64,000 nt of DNA from Chimaeribacter coloradensis (lineage in GTDB: Bacteria > Pseudomonadota > Gammaproteobacteria > Enterobacterales > Enterobacteriaceae): NCBI RefSeq assembly GCF_002858715.1, contig NZ_PJZH01000001.1:310001-374000 (forward strand), given 5' to 3'. The position numbers and the translations under genes are program-made. A model generated the notes under the pieces. The model was not told the origin of the DNA. It saw only the letters and a list, made by a program, of their open reading frames with translations, and ran no database searches. Within the stretch, counting starts at the first letter, position 1. Every line of letters begins with the position of its first letter. Below, in pieces: positions 21,837-30,269 of this stretch.

Positions 21837-22076
21837 ATGAAGCGCATCATCAAAGGCGATAAAAATCTCTCCCATCTGGTCGTGGCCCATGCTGCCATCG
21901 ACAGCCACGAAAAAGCCTATGGCCGACGCCGACAGGGCTGGCCTTCTACTTATCTGGTTAATTACAAAGGGGCCCGGGTGGCCGTTGAGGTGGTGACACG
22001 GCGGCAGTCGTATGTTGCCACCGTCATGGCGGGGGCGCGCAATCTCAGCAAACTGTGCGGGATGGCCGCTGCCTGA
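21837..22076 (+). CDS. DUF4060-like small basic protein
   Basis: 79 residues. MKRIIKGDKNLSHLVVAHAA, then YLVNYKGARVAVEVVTRRQS, then YVATVM resemble the DUF4060 proteins found in prophages and enterobacterial chromosomes. The ATG at 21837 has GGAG 7 bp before it; in-frame starts upstream lack one. A terminator lies 19 bp after the stop. With the preceding gene it makes a pair of phage-type small genes in a non-phage setting. Confidence 0.55.
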   Translation: MKRIIKGDKNLSHLVVAHAAIDSHEKAYGRRRQGWPSTYLVNYKGARVAVEVVTRRQSYVATVMAGARNLSKLCGMAAA

Positions 22077-22094
22077 GCCGCCCGCACCCGGTTA

Positions 22095-22119
22095 AAGCCA
22101 GCCGTGAGGCTGGCTTTTT
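22095..22119 (+). terminator. Terminator after the DUF4060-like gene
   Basis: An 8-bp perfect stem (AGCCAGCC with GGCTGGCT, loop GTGA) ending in TTTTTA. Confidence 0.88.
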
Positions 22120-22143
22120 ACTGTCCGGCACATAATGAATAAC

Positions 22144-22416
22144 TCACGGGGCATGGTGGCCGGCGTCACGCAGGCTGCGGCCGCCGGAGAGCCGGCAGAG
22201 CGCATGGATCAGCGTGGCCACCACGTCAATCACCACGACACTCGCCATAATCAGGGTTAACACCAGCCCATTGACGATCATTTTCAACACGGCGACGCTG
22301 CGCGCAGGCAGGGTGCTGCGCTGCCAGGCGCGGCTGACGCCCCGGCGCAGCAGGGCCAGCGGTGAACTGCGCCGTTTTGCCCGCGGGTGGGGGGAACACT
22401 TCTCTTGCTGATTCAT
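22144..22416 (-). CDS. Hypothetical single-span membrane protein
   Basis: 90 residues. A basic N-terminal half (about ten Arg or Lys in the first 40 residues) precedes one long hydrophobic stretch (VLKMIVNGLVLTLIMASVVV), suggesting an inner-membrane protein with the N-terminus inside. AAGGAG lies 5 bp before the ATG at 22416. It is convergent with the preceding gene. Not recognised. Confidence 0.5.
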   Translation of the reverse strand: MNQQEKCSPHPRAKRRSSPLALLRRGVSRAWQRSTLPARSVAVLKMIVNGLVLTLIMASVVVIDVVATLIHALCRLSGGRSLRDAGHHAP

Positions 22417-22636
22417 CTTCACTCCTTACAGATATCCGGTAGGGACAGGGCAACGGCCCTGTCGTGCCCGCGGGGTGAAGAGAAGGCGCCCGCCGGGCTA
22501 TTAACAAATTCAAAACATTTAACGGGTGCCCTCACGGCCCCCTTTGTGTTACCACTTTCCTGGTCAGGCATGGGCTGAACGGCCATGCTGCCTGCCCGCA
22601 TTCCGTTGACAGGCCTATTTGCCAGGGAGCACCGCG

Positions 22637-23659
22637 ATGGCCCACAAAAACCGTTATTACGATGCCAGCAAAGCCCACCACACGCCTGAGGGGTTCCGTA
22701 ACCCGCAACAGACACAGACACGCGGTGAAGGGGATTTCCGGCGCTGGCAGGAGGAGCGCAAGCAGCAGGGGCTGCCTAAACCGCCGGAACAGGGCTACGC
22801 CCGGTTCATCGCCGACTGGTGGCAGCAGCCCGATTTCAGCGGCAGTGAAGATGCCGCCTGGTGGCTGGGCCACGCCTGCATCCTGTTCCGTGTTCAGGGC
22901 CGCTATATCCTGACGGACCCGGCCCTTTCCAAACGGGCCTCACCCCTTGCTTTTTACGGGCCACGCCGGAAAACCCCGGTGGCGGCAGACGTTGACCAGT
23001 TGCCGCCTGTTGATGTGGTGCTGCTTTCGCACAATCACTATGATCATCTTGACAAGCAAACGGTCAAAAAGTTGCTTAAACGTTTCCCCGGTGTGACCTT
23101 TCTCGTGCCGTTAGGCATGAAAACATGGCTGACCCGACGCGGCGCACGGCAGGTAGAAGAGCTGGACTGGTGGGATGTTCAGCACCATGCCGGGCTGGCT
23201 TTCCACTGCGTTCCAGCGCAACACTGGAGCATGCGCACGCTGTGGGATCGTAACCGGTCGTTGTGGTGTGGCTGGGTGGTGACCCACCCGTCGCTGCGCC
23301 TTTATTTCTCCGGGGACAGCGGGTACACGCCGCTGCTGCATCAGATTGGCGAGCGGCTGGGGCCGTTTGACCTGGCGGCCTTACCTATCGGTGCCTATGC
23401 ACCACGGTGGTTCATGGGGCCGCAACACATGGACCCGCAGCAATCGGCCCAATTGTTTAAGCAGCTCAATTGCCGCCGCGCTATCCCGATTCACTGGGGA
23501 GTGTTTGAATTAGCGGACGAATCTCTGGATGAGCCGCCCCGCATTTTGCAGCAGGCTATTTCCGCTGAAAATATATCGGACCAGGCGTTTTGCGCGCTGA
23601 AAATCGGCGGCCGTATTAATTTATCTTTACCGGTTACTTCGCCGTCCCCGCAGCAATAA
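22637..23659 (+). CDS. Metallo-beta-lactamase-fold hydrolase (NAPE-PLD/UlaG-like)
   Basis: 340 residues. Metal ligands are seen in LLSHNHYDHLD near residue 137, a His in PAQHWSM, an Asp in YFSGDSGYTP and the late His in IPIHWGVFEL. The layout (WLGHACILFRVQGRYILTDP, then HxHxDH) fits the N-acyl-phosphatidylethanolamine phospholipase D-like lactonase/phospholipase group. The substrate is unknown. The ATG at 22637 follows AGGGAG; a longer frame adds only six residues. The N-terminal 50 residues are basic and soluble. Confidence 0.8.
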   Translation: MAHKNRYYDASKAHHTPEGFRNPQQTQTRGEGDFRRWQEERKQQGLPKPPEQGYARFIADWWQQPDFSGSEDAAWWLGHACILFRVQGRYILTDPALSKRASPLAFYGPRRKTPVAADVDQLPPVDVVLLSHNHYDHLDKQTVKKLLKRFPGVTFLVPLGMKTWLTRRGARQVEELDWWDVQHHAGLAFHCVPAQHWSMRTLWDRNRSLWCGWVVTHPSLRLYFSGDSGYTPLLHQIGERLGPFDLAALPIGAYAPRWFMGPQHMDPQQSAQLFKQLNCRRAIPIHWGVFELADESLDEPPRILQQAISAENISDQAFCALKIGGRINLSLPVTSPSPQQ

Positions 23660-24883
23660 ACCCCGCGCCGCCCTGAAATTGCCGTTTTTCAGAAACGTGT
23701 AATGAGAAATAATGCAGGCGGGTCAGGGCGGCTAAATGTTATCAATTTGTTTAAGTTAACGGGTTTAATGAGAATTACAGTCATCTGGCTGGGCTGCCAT
23801 GCCCAGCCCGGCAGGAAGGCTTGCTAACTGTAGGGATTTCAGGCGTCTGTTGGCCTTGCGCCTGCTGTCCGGCCGGGCAGGCGAAAGCGCCTCTGAGAAG
23901 GGCAGGCATGGCCAGACCCCATCACACTGCCATTAACAGGCATAAATTGCGGGTAAAACCTGAAAAATTTCTTATCAATGCCTGGTAAGCTGTAATTGTG
24001 AGAAAAAGCAGAATAATAATGGGTGTGCGGTGATGAGAAGGTTATTTAATTTATGATGATATTTTCTCATAATTATAACAGCGGAGTGGTGAATTTTATC
24101 ATCCTCTGCTTTTATGTTTTAAACAGGCGATGCGTTAATAGCCCAGCGTTTATACGTGCGCTTTTTACTTATCCGGCGCGGCATCATTATTATGGCCGGC
24201 GCTTCTCTTTATCTGGAATAAAATATACGGGGTAAACCTGCCGGGAAGCATGCACCATCTCAGGGAGCCTTTGCACCCTGATGGGTACCCCGGTGCACCG
24301 GGCGCTGGCGGGTAAACCCCTGAGTTTTCATCAGACTGTCACAATCTGCGGGTAGAAGGGGAAGGGTGACAGGGCGCTGCAAAGCGCGGGGAGAGAAAGG
24401 CACAGAGTGTGAGGGGGCCTGCCCCGGCAGCCATGAGGCGAAGGCGGAAAGACGATAAACGGCAGCGTCAACTTTATCTTTAAAAACAGAGCGTTAAAAA
24501 GATAACCTTATGACTTAAGTCAAATAACGCTTTTTCATAAGCTGAAAACCGGCATTGCTATGCTGTTATAAGCTGATAAAATCGCATAATAATTATCATT
24601 TATCGTGTTCCGGCGCTTACCGCCAGCGGATAAATGATCAATAATCGGGTTCAGGTTGTTATTGCTTGGCCACAATGCACAGGGATACACCCCGGTTGTG
24701 GAAGGCGTAAAATACAGAGCAGAAAATAGCGTGGCTATCAACTTATTTTCGCTTCAGGCGATGGCCAACGCGTTTAACCGTTTCAAATATGTGCTACATG
24801 TCCATCAGTGATTAAAAATGGCTTGCCATTGATTACAGAGTATGTGATAACGCATCTGGGTAAAACGAGGTACAGTTCTGTAT
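23660..24883. other. 1.2-kb region without a supported gene
   Basis: Composition shifts from GC-rich to AT-rich, and no frame with a good start, ribosome site and bias was found. A perfect 12-bp palindrome TGACTTAAGTCA occurs at 24511-24522, and the last 300 bp should hold the yobF-cspC promoter. An unrecognised sRNA could lie here. Confidence 0.5.
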
Positions 24884-25000
24884 ATGTGTGGCATTTTCAG
24901 TAAAGAAGTTCTGAGTAAAGACGTTCACGTTGAATACCGCTTCTCTGCCGATTTTTATCTTAGTGCCTCAAGCAGTAACGACTCTAGTTTGTCTATGTAA
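24884..25000 (+). CDS. yobF: Small stress protein YobF
   Basis: 38 residues, beginning [12 protein letters not shown] and continuing [10 protein letters not shown], nearly identical to the start of E. coli YobF; the C-terminus is shorter (E. coli about 47). In E. coli it is made from the cspC mRNA under heat and other stress. The stop lies 41 bp before cspC, so it is the upstream gene of the same transcript. The ribosome site is weak, which suits regulated translation. Confidence 0.88.
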   Translation: MCGIFSKEVLSKDVHVEYRFSADFYLSASSSNDSSLSM

Positions 25001-25041
25001 CGCCTCCGGGCGGTTTAAACAATCCAAAGGAAATACTCAAG

Positions 25042-25251
25042 ATGGCAAAGATCAAAGGTCAAGTTAAGTGGTTCAACGAATCCAAAGGTTTCGGTTTCAT
25101 CACCCCAGCTGACGGCAGCAAAGACGTGTTCGTACACTTCTCTGCTATCCAGGGTAACGGCTTCAAAACCCTGGCTGAAGGCCAGAACGTTGAGTTCGAA
25201 ATCCAGGACGGCCAGAAAGGCCCGTCTGCAGTTAACGTAACTGCAATCTAA
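25042..25251 (+). CDS. cspC: Cold-shock-family RNA chaperone CspC
   Basis: 69 residues. RNP1 (KGFGFI) and RNP2 (VFVHF) are intact. The sequence starts [20 protein letters not shown] and differs from E. coli CspC by only about one residue, which separates it from CspE. CspC binds RNA, prevents hairpins and stabilises rpoS mRNA. AAAGGAAA lies before the ATG, and codon use is that of a highly expressed gene. It is cotranscribed with yobF. Confidence 0.95.
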   Translation: MAKIKGQVKWFNESKGFGFITPADGSKDVFVHFSAIQGNGFKTLAEGQNVEFEIQDGQKGPSAVNVTAI

Positions 25252-25266
25252 GCAGCGTCAGCTGTG

Positions 25267-25297
25267 AAAAAAACCCGCCACGTGCGGGTTTTTTTAT
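25267..25297. terminator. Bidirectional terminator between cspC and the laccase-domain gene
   Basis: The stem CCCGC with GCGGG is flanked by A7 on the left and T7 on the right, giving U-tracts on both strands. The genes on either side converge, ending at 25251 and 25307. Confidence 0.9.
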
Positions 25298-25306
25298 GGG
25301 CGCAGT

Positions 25307-26032
25307 TTACGGCAGGATCACCAGCCCGGAATATTGGTTACGCCCGCGGATGCCGGGGTGCGCCGGGTCTGCGGCCTGCCGGTGGCTGTTGCGGCGGAAG
25401 CTGGTAAAAGCGTAACGCGGCCCGTCAGCGGCAGGGTTAAGCGTGCAGATGGTGCAGGGCGCGCCGTTGTCCACCGCCCCAAACCCCAGCGCCTGCAATT
25501 TGGCAGCGGCAATCCCCGGCAGGTCAAGATAGCGCGGCCGCGGCATGACCTGCTGCGCCGGCAGTTCCGGTAACCGCTGCAGAAAGGTGCCGGCCAGTTC
25601 GTCACTCACCTGATAGCAGCAGGCATGGGCCGCCGGGCCAATCACCGCCACCCACTCCTCCAGCGGCTCTTCCTGCGCAATCCGCTCCGCCATCCTTTCC
25701 AGGATGCCGTCCAACAGGCCGCGCCAGCCGGCATGCACCACCCCTATCGCGTTACCGTCGCGGCGGCTGAACAGCACCGGCAGACAATCGGCCGTCAGCA
25801 CCGTCAATAAAATCCCCGGCTGGCGGGTAAACAAGCCGTCGGCGTCGCCGCAGAGCTGGGCAGCATGGGTAATCTCCACAATCCGGGTGCCGTGTACCTG
25901 TTTTTTCTCAGGCGACGAGGCGCGGTAGGGCTGAAGCGCCGTCGGCATCAGCGCCTGTTTACTGCCGAAGCCATAGGCGAGGGCAGGGATCGCGCTGAGC
26001 AGCGGGGAATGATAGGGGATGGGAGAGGTCAT
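25307..26032 (-). CDS. Laccase-domain protein (YfiH/PgeF family)
   Basis: 241 residues. Metal-site motifs of the family are present: QVHGTRIV near residue 45, LTADCLPVLF, VVHAGWRGLLDGIL and the CTICTLNP segment. E. coli PgeF (YfiH) corrects peptidoglycan by removing muropeptides carrying the wrong amino acid, and homologues have purine nucleoside phosphorylase activity. E. coli has no copy near cspC, so this may be a paralogue rather than the orthologue. It is divergent from rlmA with a 154-bp gap. Confidence 0.82.
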   Translation of the reverse strand: MTSPIPYHSPLLSAIPALAYGFGSKQALMPTALQPYRASSPEKKQVHGTRIVEITHAAQLCGDADGLFTRQPGILLTVLTADCLPVLFSRRDGNAIGVVHAGWRGLLDGILERMAERIAQEEPLEEWVAVIGPAAHACCYQVSDELAGTFLQRLPELPAQQVMPRPRYLDLPGIAAAKLQALGFGAVDNGAPCTICTLNPAADGPRYAFTSFRRNSHRQAADPAHPGIRGRNQYSGLVILP

Positions 26033-26186
26033 GGTACAGGGGCCGTCCGGGCTGAAAGGGTCAGGCCATCAGTGTAGCCAGTGCGCCCCCTGCTTGACCA
26101 GCCCCACGGTTGCACGGGCCGGCAGGGTTGATTAGACTGGCGCTCCTCAATGACTGGCGGCCTGCGCCGCGCTTACGGAATTTCTC

Positions 26187-27008
26187 ATGGCTTACCAGTG
26201 TCCCCTCTGTCACCTGCCGTTGCAGCCTTACGCCCAGCAATGGCGCTGCGAACAAAACCACCAGTTTGACCGCGCCAAAGAGGGGTATGTAAACCTGCTG
26301 CCGGTGCAGCATAAACGATCAAAACAGCCCGGTGACAGCCCGGAGATGATGCAGGCACGGCGCGATTTTCTCGATGCGGGGCATTACCGGCCGTTGCAGC
26401 AGCAGGTCTGTGCCATGCTGGAGGCGGAGTTACCGCCTGACGCGCAGGCGCTGCTGGATATCGGCTGCGGCGAGGGCTATTACACCGCCGCCATCGCTGA
26501 CCAGCTGAAGCAGAGCAGGGCGATGACGGTTTACGGGCTGGACGTGGCCAAAGTGGCGGTACGCTATGCGGCCAAGCGCTACCGGCAGGCCAGCTTCTGT
26601 GTGGCGTCCAGCCACCGGTTGCCGTTCGAAGATAACAGCCTCGACGCAGTAGTGCGGATCTACGCGCCCTGTAATGCGCAGGAGCTGGCCCGCACCGTGA
26701 AACCGGGCGGGGTAGTGCTGACGGTCGCGCCGGGGCCGCGGCACCTGTATCAACTCAAGGCGGCAGTCTATGACGATGTGCAGTTGCATCCGGAGCAGGA
26801 TGAGCAGTTCCCCGGCTTTACCCGTGTGCGCCAGCAGACGCTGGCCTACCCCATGACGCTGACGGGCGCGGCAGCGCTGCAACTCCTGCAGATGACGCCG
26901 TTTGCCTGGCGCGCCGGCGATGAAGCACGGCGGCAGCTGGGCGAAAACGGGTTGGCGTGTGAAACAGATTTCGTCATCCGGCTGCATCAGCGGCAGCCGG
27001 CGGTATAG
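26187..27008 (+). CDS. rlmA: 23S rRNA (guanine-745-N1)-methyltransferase RlmA
   Basis: 273 residues. The N-terminal zinc finger reads CPLCHLPL, then CEQNHQFD; the SAM-binding motif is [14 protein letters not shown] near residue 88. RlmA methylates G745 in helix 35 of 23S rRNA. It is convergent with mntP, whose stop is 10 bp away, the arrangement seen in E. coli. Confidence 0.95.
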   Translation: MAYQCPLCHLPLQPYAQQWRCEQNHQFDRAKEGYVNLLPVQHKRSKQPGDSPEMMQARRDFLDAGHYRPLQQQVCAMLEAELPPDAQALLDIGCGEGYYTAAIADQLKQSRAMTVYGLDVAKVAVRYAAKRYRQASFCVASSHRLPFEDNSLDAVVRIYAPCNAQELARTVKPGGVVLTVAPGPRHLYQLKAAVYDDVQLHPEQDEQFPGFTRVRQQTLAYPMTLTGAAALQLLQMTPFAWRAGDEARRQLGENGLACETDFVIRLHQRQPAV

Positions 27009-27017
27009 CGGGGGGCG

Positions 27018-27587
27018 TCAGGCCAGCAGGCCGAGATGTTGCAGCAGGATATTGCAGCCGATGCCGATCAGCACCACGCCGCCCAGCATCTCGGCGCGTT
27101 TGCCGAGCATGGGGCCGATAAAGCGGCCAATCAACATCCCCAGTGTGGCCATCAGCATGGTGGTCATGCCAATCGCCAGGGCGGTATGGATAATATTGAC
27201 CTGAAGGAACGCCAGCCCGACGCCGATAGCCAGCGCATCCAGGCTGGTGGCGACGGCGGTGGCGGCCAGCACCCAGAAGCTGTGGCAATCTTTGCAGGGT
27301 TCATCCGCCGCCGGGGTTTTCATCCCTTCCATGATCATGCGTGAACCGAGAATGAACAGCAGGGCAAACGCCACCCAGTGATCCCAGGCCATAATATAGC
27401 GGCTGGCCATCAGGCCCAGCCCCCAGCCGATCAGTGGGGTAATGGCTTCAATTGCGCCGAAAATCAGGCCGGTGCGGAAGGCTTCGCGGAAACGCGGGCG
27501 GTGCAACGTGGCACCCTTGCCGATAGACGCAGCAAAAGCATCCATTGACATGCCAAAGGCAAGAATAAGCGTTGCGGAAAGGTTCAT
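27018..27587 (-). CDS. mntP: Manganese efflux pump MntP
   Basis: 189 residues with six predicted membrane helices in two repeats. Conserved acidic residues occur in [15 protein letters not shown] and [15 protein letters not shown]. It exports Mn2+ across the inner membrane. The ATG at 27587 was chosen because the upstream in-frame sequence is the riboswitch, not protein. Mn2+ binding to the 5' leader should raise its expression. Confidence 0.95.
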   Translation of the reverse strand: MNLSATLILAFGMSMDAFAASIGKGATLHRPRFREAFRTGLIFGAIEAITPLIGWGLGLMASRYIMAWDHWVAFALLFILGSRMIMEGMKTPAADEPCKDCHSFWVLAATAVATSLDALAIGVGLAFLQVNIIHTALAIGMTTMLMATLGMLIGRFIGPMLGKRAEMLGGVVLIGIGCNILLQHLGLLA

Positions 27588-27595
27588 TGAAAAAA

Positions 27596-27766
27596 AGCCT
27601 CGGCTGGGTCTCTCCATATGCACGTAACCCACCCCCAGCCAACGCAGAGTTACATGCCTATGGTCTCGCCAACCTGACCTGGTTGCCCGCACCACGTTTC
27701 TTTCTGAAACGAGTATGTTGATACGGGCGCTTCTGAAAAGTTGTTCAGAAACCGGCTACTCCCCAA
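27596..27766 (-). ncRNA. yybP-ykoY manganese riboswitch in the mntP leader
   Basis: On the minus strand the leader starts TTGGGGAGTAGCCGG and includes GGTGCGGGCAACC, GGTTGGCGAGACCATAGG and GGGTTACGTGCATATGGAG, closely following the E. coli mntP leader. These belong to the Mn2+-sensing yybP-ykoY class, with the metal pocket formed by the two L-loops. It ends near the mntP ribosome site, consistent with control of translation. The 220 bp further upstream are AT-rich and gene-free. Confidence 0.88.
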
Positions 27767-27986
27767 TGACGGCGCAACCTTAACATAATATTTTATTCGC
27801 AGACAACACGTAATTTGCAGGGGAATAAGCCCCTTTACTCATTATGCTGAAATAACCATCATCTTGTGCGGGGAATAACCCTTGCCTTTTTATTAGGAAA
27901 ATGGCATTGCCGGTTTTGGTATTGCTGGAAATAGAGTCAGATATAGCCTTGGCTATACATTGAATATAGCCAAGGCTATAAACAAA

Positions 27987-28457
27987 TTAATTACTATCTC
28001 CCTGATTTTTAAACAAGATGTGTTTAATTTGATCAAGATCGCTTATATTTTGTACGTGAATAGGCAATTTTCGCTGTTCCAGTTGGATCATCAGCACGCC
28101 CTCTTCAGTTAAATGAAGCTGACGGATACGGTCATAGCCAATGAAGAGATTGCCGTAGTAAAACCCTTCAGGTTTAAACAGTAATACCGGCCGGCGGATA
28201 AAAGAAATATAACAGGCGGCGATCAGCAGAAAGGTGAGTAAATAAAGCGTTAACGCCTCACCCCGGCCGGTATAATGCCGGTAGATAACGATGCCCAGCA
28301 GGGCAATGAAGATCAGGCTGTCCACCCGGCCTTTGCGCAATAAATTAACCCGTAACAAGGTCTTGCCGCGGCGGCGCGGAACCAGCCACTCAAGATAAAT
28401 GGCATAAGCCAGGATCAGCACAATGCTGACCAGCAAGAACCCGTCTGTCACTGTCAT
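27987..28457 (-). CDS. yobD: DUF986 membrane protein YobD
   Basis: 156 residues, about three membrane spans in the first 100 residues, then a cytosolic domain (GVLMIQLEQRKLPIHVQNIS). Close to E. coli YobD ([20 protein letters not shown]). Function unknown. It lies downstream of manZ on the same strand, as in E. coli, and may be partly cotranscribed with manXYZ, with a hairpin in between. Confidence 0.88.
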   Translation of the reverse strand: MTVTDGFLLVSIVLILAYAIYLEWLVPRRRGKTLLRVNLLRKGRVDSLIFIALLGIVIYRHYTGRGEALTLYLLTFLLIAACYISFIRRPVLLFKPEGFYYGNLFIGYDRIRQLHLTEEGVLMIQLEQRKLPIHVQNISDLDQIKHILFKNQGDSN

Positions 28458-28489
28458 GCCCCCTCCCGGTCTGGTTCAGACAAAATAAC

Positions 28490-28511
28490 GCCGGGGGGCG
28501 TGGCCCCCGGC
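28490..28511 (-). terminator. Hairpin between manZ and yobD
   Basis: An 8-bp GC-only stem (GCCGGGGG with CCCCCGGC) 18 bp after the manZ stop. On the minus strand it is followed by GTTATTTTG, a poor U-tract, so it may give partial termination or stabilise the manXYZ mRNA. Confidence 0.5.
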
Positions 28512-28528
28512 GGTGCATGTTACGGCGC

Positions 28529-29392
28529 TTACAGCCCCAGCAGGCCGATTGCGTAGCCAACAATGCCGATGACAAAGAACCCGACAATGATCCAGAGCGC
28601 GTTGACCTTGCGCCGCAGCAGCCACATACAGCCGAACGTCAGCAGCAGCGGCACCAGCCCCGGCATCAGCTGGTCAAGGATCGTCTGGACGGTGGTCACA
28701 GTGGTGTTGCCGGTCTGGTCGGTAATGCGCGAGACCACCAGCGGGATATTCACATGCGTCCACTTGTTGACCAGCGCCCCCATCACAAACAGGCCGAGAA
28801 TCGACGCCCCCTCCGTGAGCTTTTGCAGGAAGCCGCCGCCCATATCACTGACGATGTCCGCCCCTTTGCGGTAGCCGTAGGCCACGCCGTAGTAACGGGT
28901 AATTAGCCGCACCAGGTTGAACAGCACAAAGAACAGCAGCGGGCCGAGCAGGCTGCCGTCCATCGCGATGCCCGCCCCGAGCGCGGCAAACACCGGCCGC
29001 ACCGTGCCCCAGAAGATCGGGTCACCGACCCCGGCCAGCGGCCCCATCAGCCCGACCTTCAGGCCGTTGATCGCCCCGTCATCGATCGGCGCGCCGTTCG
29101 CGCGCTGCTCCTCCATCGCCATCGTGACGCCCAGCACCGGCGCGGCCACGTAGGGGTGGGTGTTGAAAAACTCCAGGTGGCGTTTGATCGCCTGTTTACG
29201 TTCGTCGTTGTTCTCCGGGTAGAGGCGGCGGATCACCGGCACCATTGAGAAGCAGAACCCCAGCGCCTGCATACGTTCAAAGTTCCACGAACCCTGGAAC
29301 AGGTTGGAGCGTAAAAAGACGCCGCGCACATCGCTGGAGGTCAGTTTTTTCTGGCCGGTGACGGCCTGGTCTGGATTATGACTATCACTCAT
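28529..29392 (-). CDS. manZ: Mannose PTS component IID (ManZ)
   Basis: 287 residues, the EIID membrane subunit of the mannose-family permease. The start (KKLTSSDVRGVFLRSNLFQG) and the cluster PVIRRLYPE are typical. With ManY it forms the sugar channel for mannose, glucose and glucosamine; this pair is also used by several bacteriocins and by lambda DNA for entry. It is last in manXYZ, 16 bp after manY. Confidence 0.96.
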   Translation of the reverse strand: MSDSHNPDQAVTGQKKLTSSDVRGVFLRSNLFQGSWNFERMQALGFCFSMVPVIRRLYPENNDERKQAIKRHLEFFNTHPYVAAPVLGVTMAMEEQRANGAPIDDGAINGLKVGLMGPLAGVGDPIFWGTVRPVFAALGAGIAMDGSLLGPLLFFVLFNLVRLITRYYGVAYGYRKGADIVSDMGGGFLQKLTEGASILGLFVMGALVNKWTHVNIPLVVSRITDQTGNTTVTTVQTILDQLMPGLVPLLLTFGCMWLLRRKVNALWIIVGFFVIGIVGYAIGLLGL

Positions 29393-29408
29393 CTGCGTGC
29401 CCCTGTGC

Positions 29409-30212
29409 TTAATCGAGTTCGTTATCTAAATCGTTATTGGCCGGTGCAGCGGTGGCCGCACCCCCGGCTGCCCGGTTATATTTCGGGCTGAGCTGGATGT
29501 AGAGCACCGCCATCACCACCCCGATCACGCCCAGCGCCACCAGGTTAAAGTCAGTAAAGGCAGCCGTGACGAAACCGAGGTAGAAGAAGGGCATCAGGTA
29601 ACCCGCACGCATCATGTTGATGACCATCGCGTAACCTACCACCACGATCATGCCGCCGGCGATGTTCAGGCCGTTGGTCACCACCGCCGGGATGGAGTTA
29701 AGCAGGTCCTGAACCACGCTGGTGCCGACCGAGACCGCCACAATCGCCGCCGGCACGGCGATGCGCATCGCCTGTAAAATCAGCGCGGAGACGTGCAGCC
29801 AGCTGATGGCGGAGAGGCTTCCGCGCTCGGCGGCTTTGTCCGCTGCGTGCTGGAAGGCCACGGTCAGGGTACGCACAATGATCGTCAGCACCTGCCCGGC
29901 AGCGGCCAGCGGGATCGCCAGCGCAATCCCCGCGCCGATCGACTGCCCGCCGGCGATCACCAGAATGGTGGAGATGATCGAGGCCAGGGCGGCGTCCGGG
30001 GCCACGGCGGCACCGATGTTCATCCAGCCCAGGGCGATCATCTCCAGCGTCCCGCCGATTTTGATGCCGGTCTCAATATCCCCCAGCACCATCCCGATTA
30101 ACGTACAGGCCACCAGCGGCCGGTGAAACTGAAACTCATCCAGGACAGACCCCATCCCGGCAATACAGGCAACAATAAATATCAGCACAATCTGAAGCGT
30201 TGAAATCTCCAT
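29409..30212 (-). CDS. manY: Mannose PTS component IIC (ManY)
   Basis: 267 residues with the EIIC-type start MEISTLQIVLIFIVACIAGM and many membrane helices. The C-terminus is Asn- and Asp-rich (NNDLDNELD). The ATG at 30212 has GGAGGAGAG upstream; a longer frame would run over this ribosome site. It is 57 bp after manX in a three-gene operon. Confidence 0.96.
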   Translation of the reverse strand: MEISTLQIVLIFIVACIAGMGSVLDEFQFHRPLVACTLIGMVLGDIETGIKIGGTLEMIALGWMNIGAAVAPDAALASIISTILVIAGGQSIGAGIALAIPLAAAGQVLTIIVRTLTVAFQHAADKAAERGSLSAISWLHVSALILQAMRIAVPAAIVAVSVGTSVVQDLLNSIPAVVTNGLNIAGGMIVVVGYAMVINMMRAGYLMPFFYLGFVTAAFTDFNLVALGVIGVVMAVLYIQLSPKYNRAAGGAATAAPANNDLDNELD

Positions 30213-30269
30213 TGCACTCTCTCCTCCAGGCACCCGGCCTGATGATGTAAAGGGCCGCGCAGGCGCGGG

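Noticed and set aside
24053-24235. 60-codon frame in the gap before yobF
   Set aside because: Weak start, unusual composition (many Tyr, Asn and Ile codons from AT-rich DNA) and no motif.
24535-24741. 68-codon minus-strand frame in the gap before yobF
   Set aside because: No ribosome site and low-complexity polar composition; likely chance.
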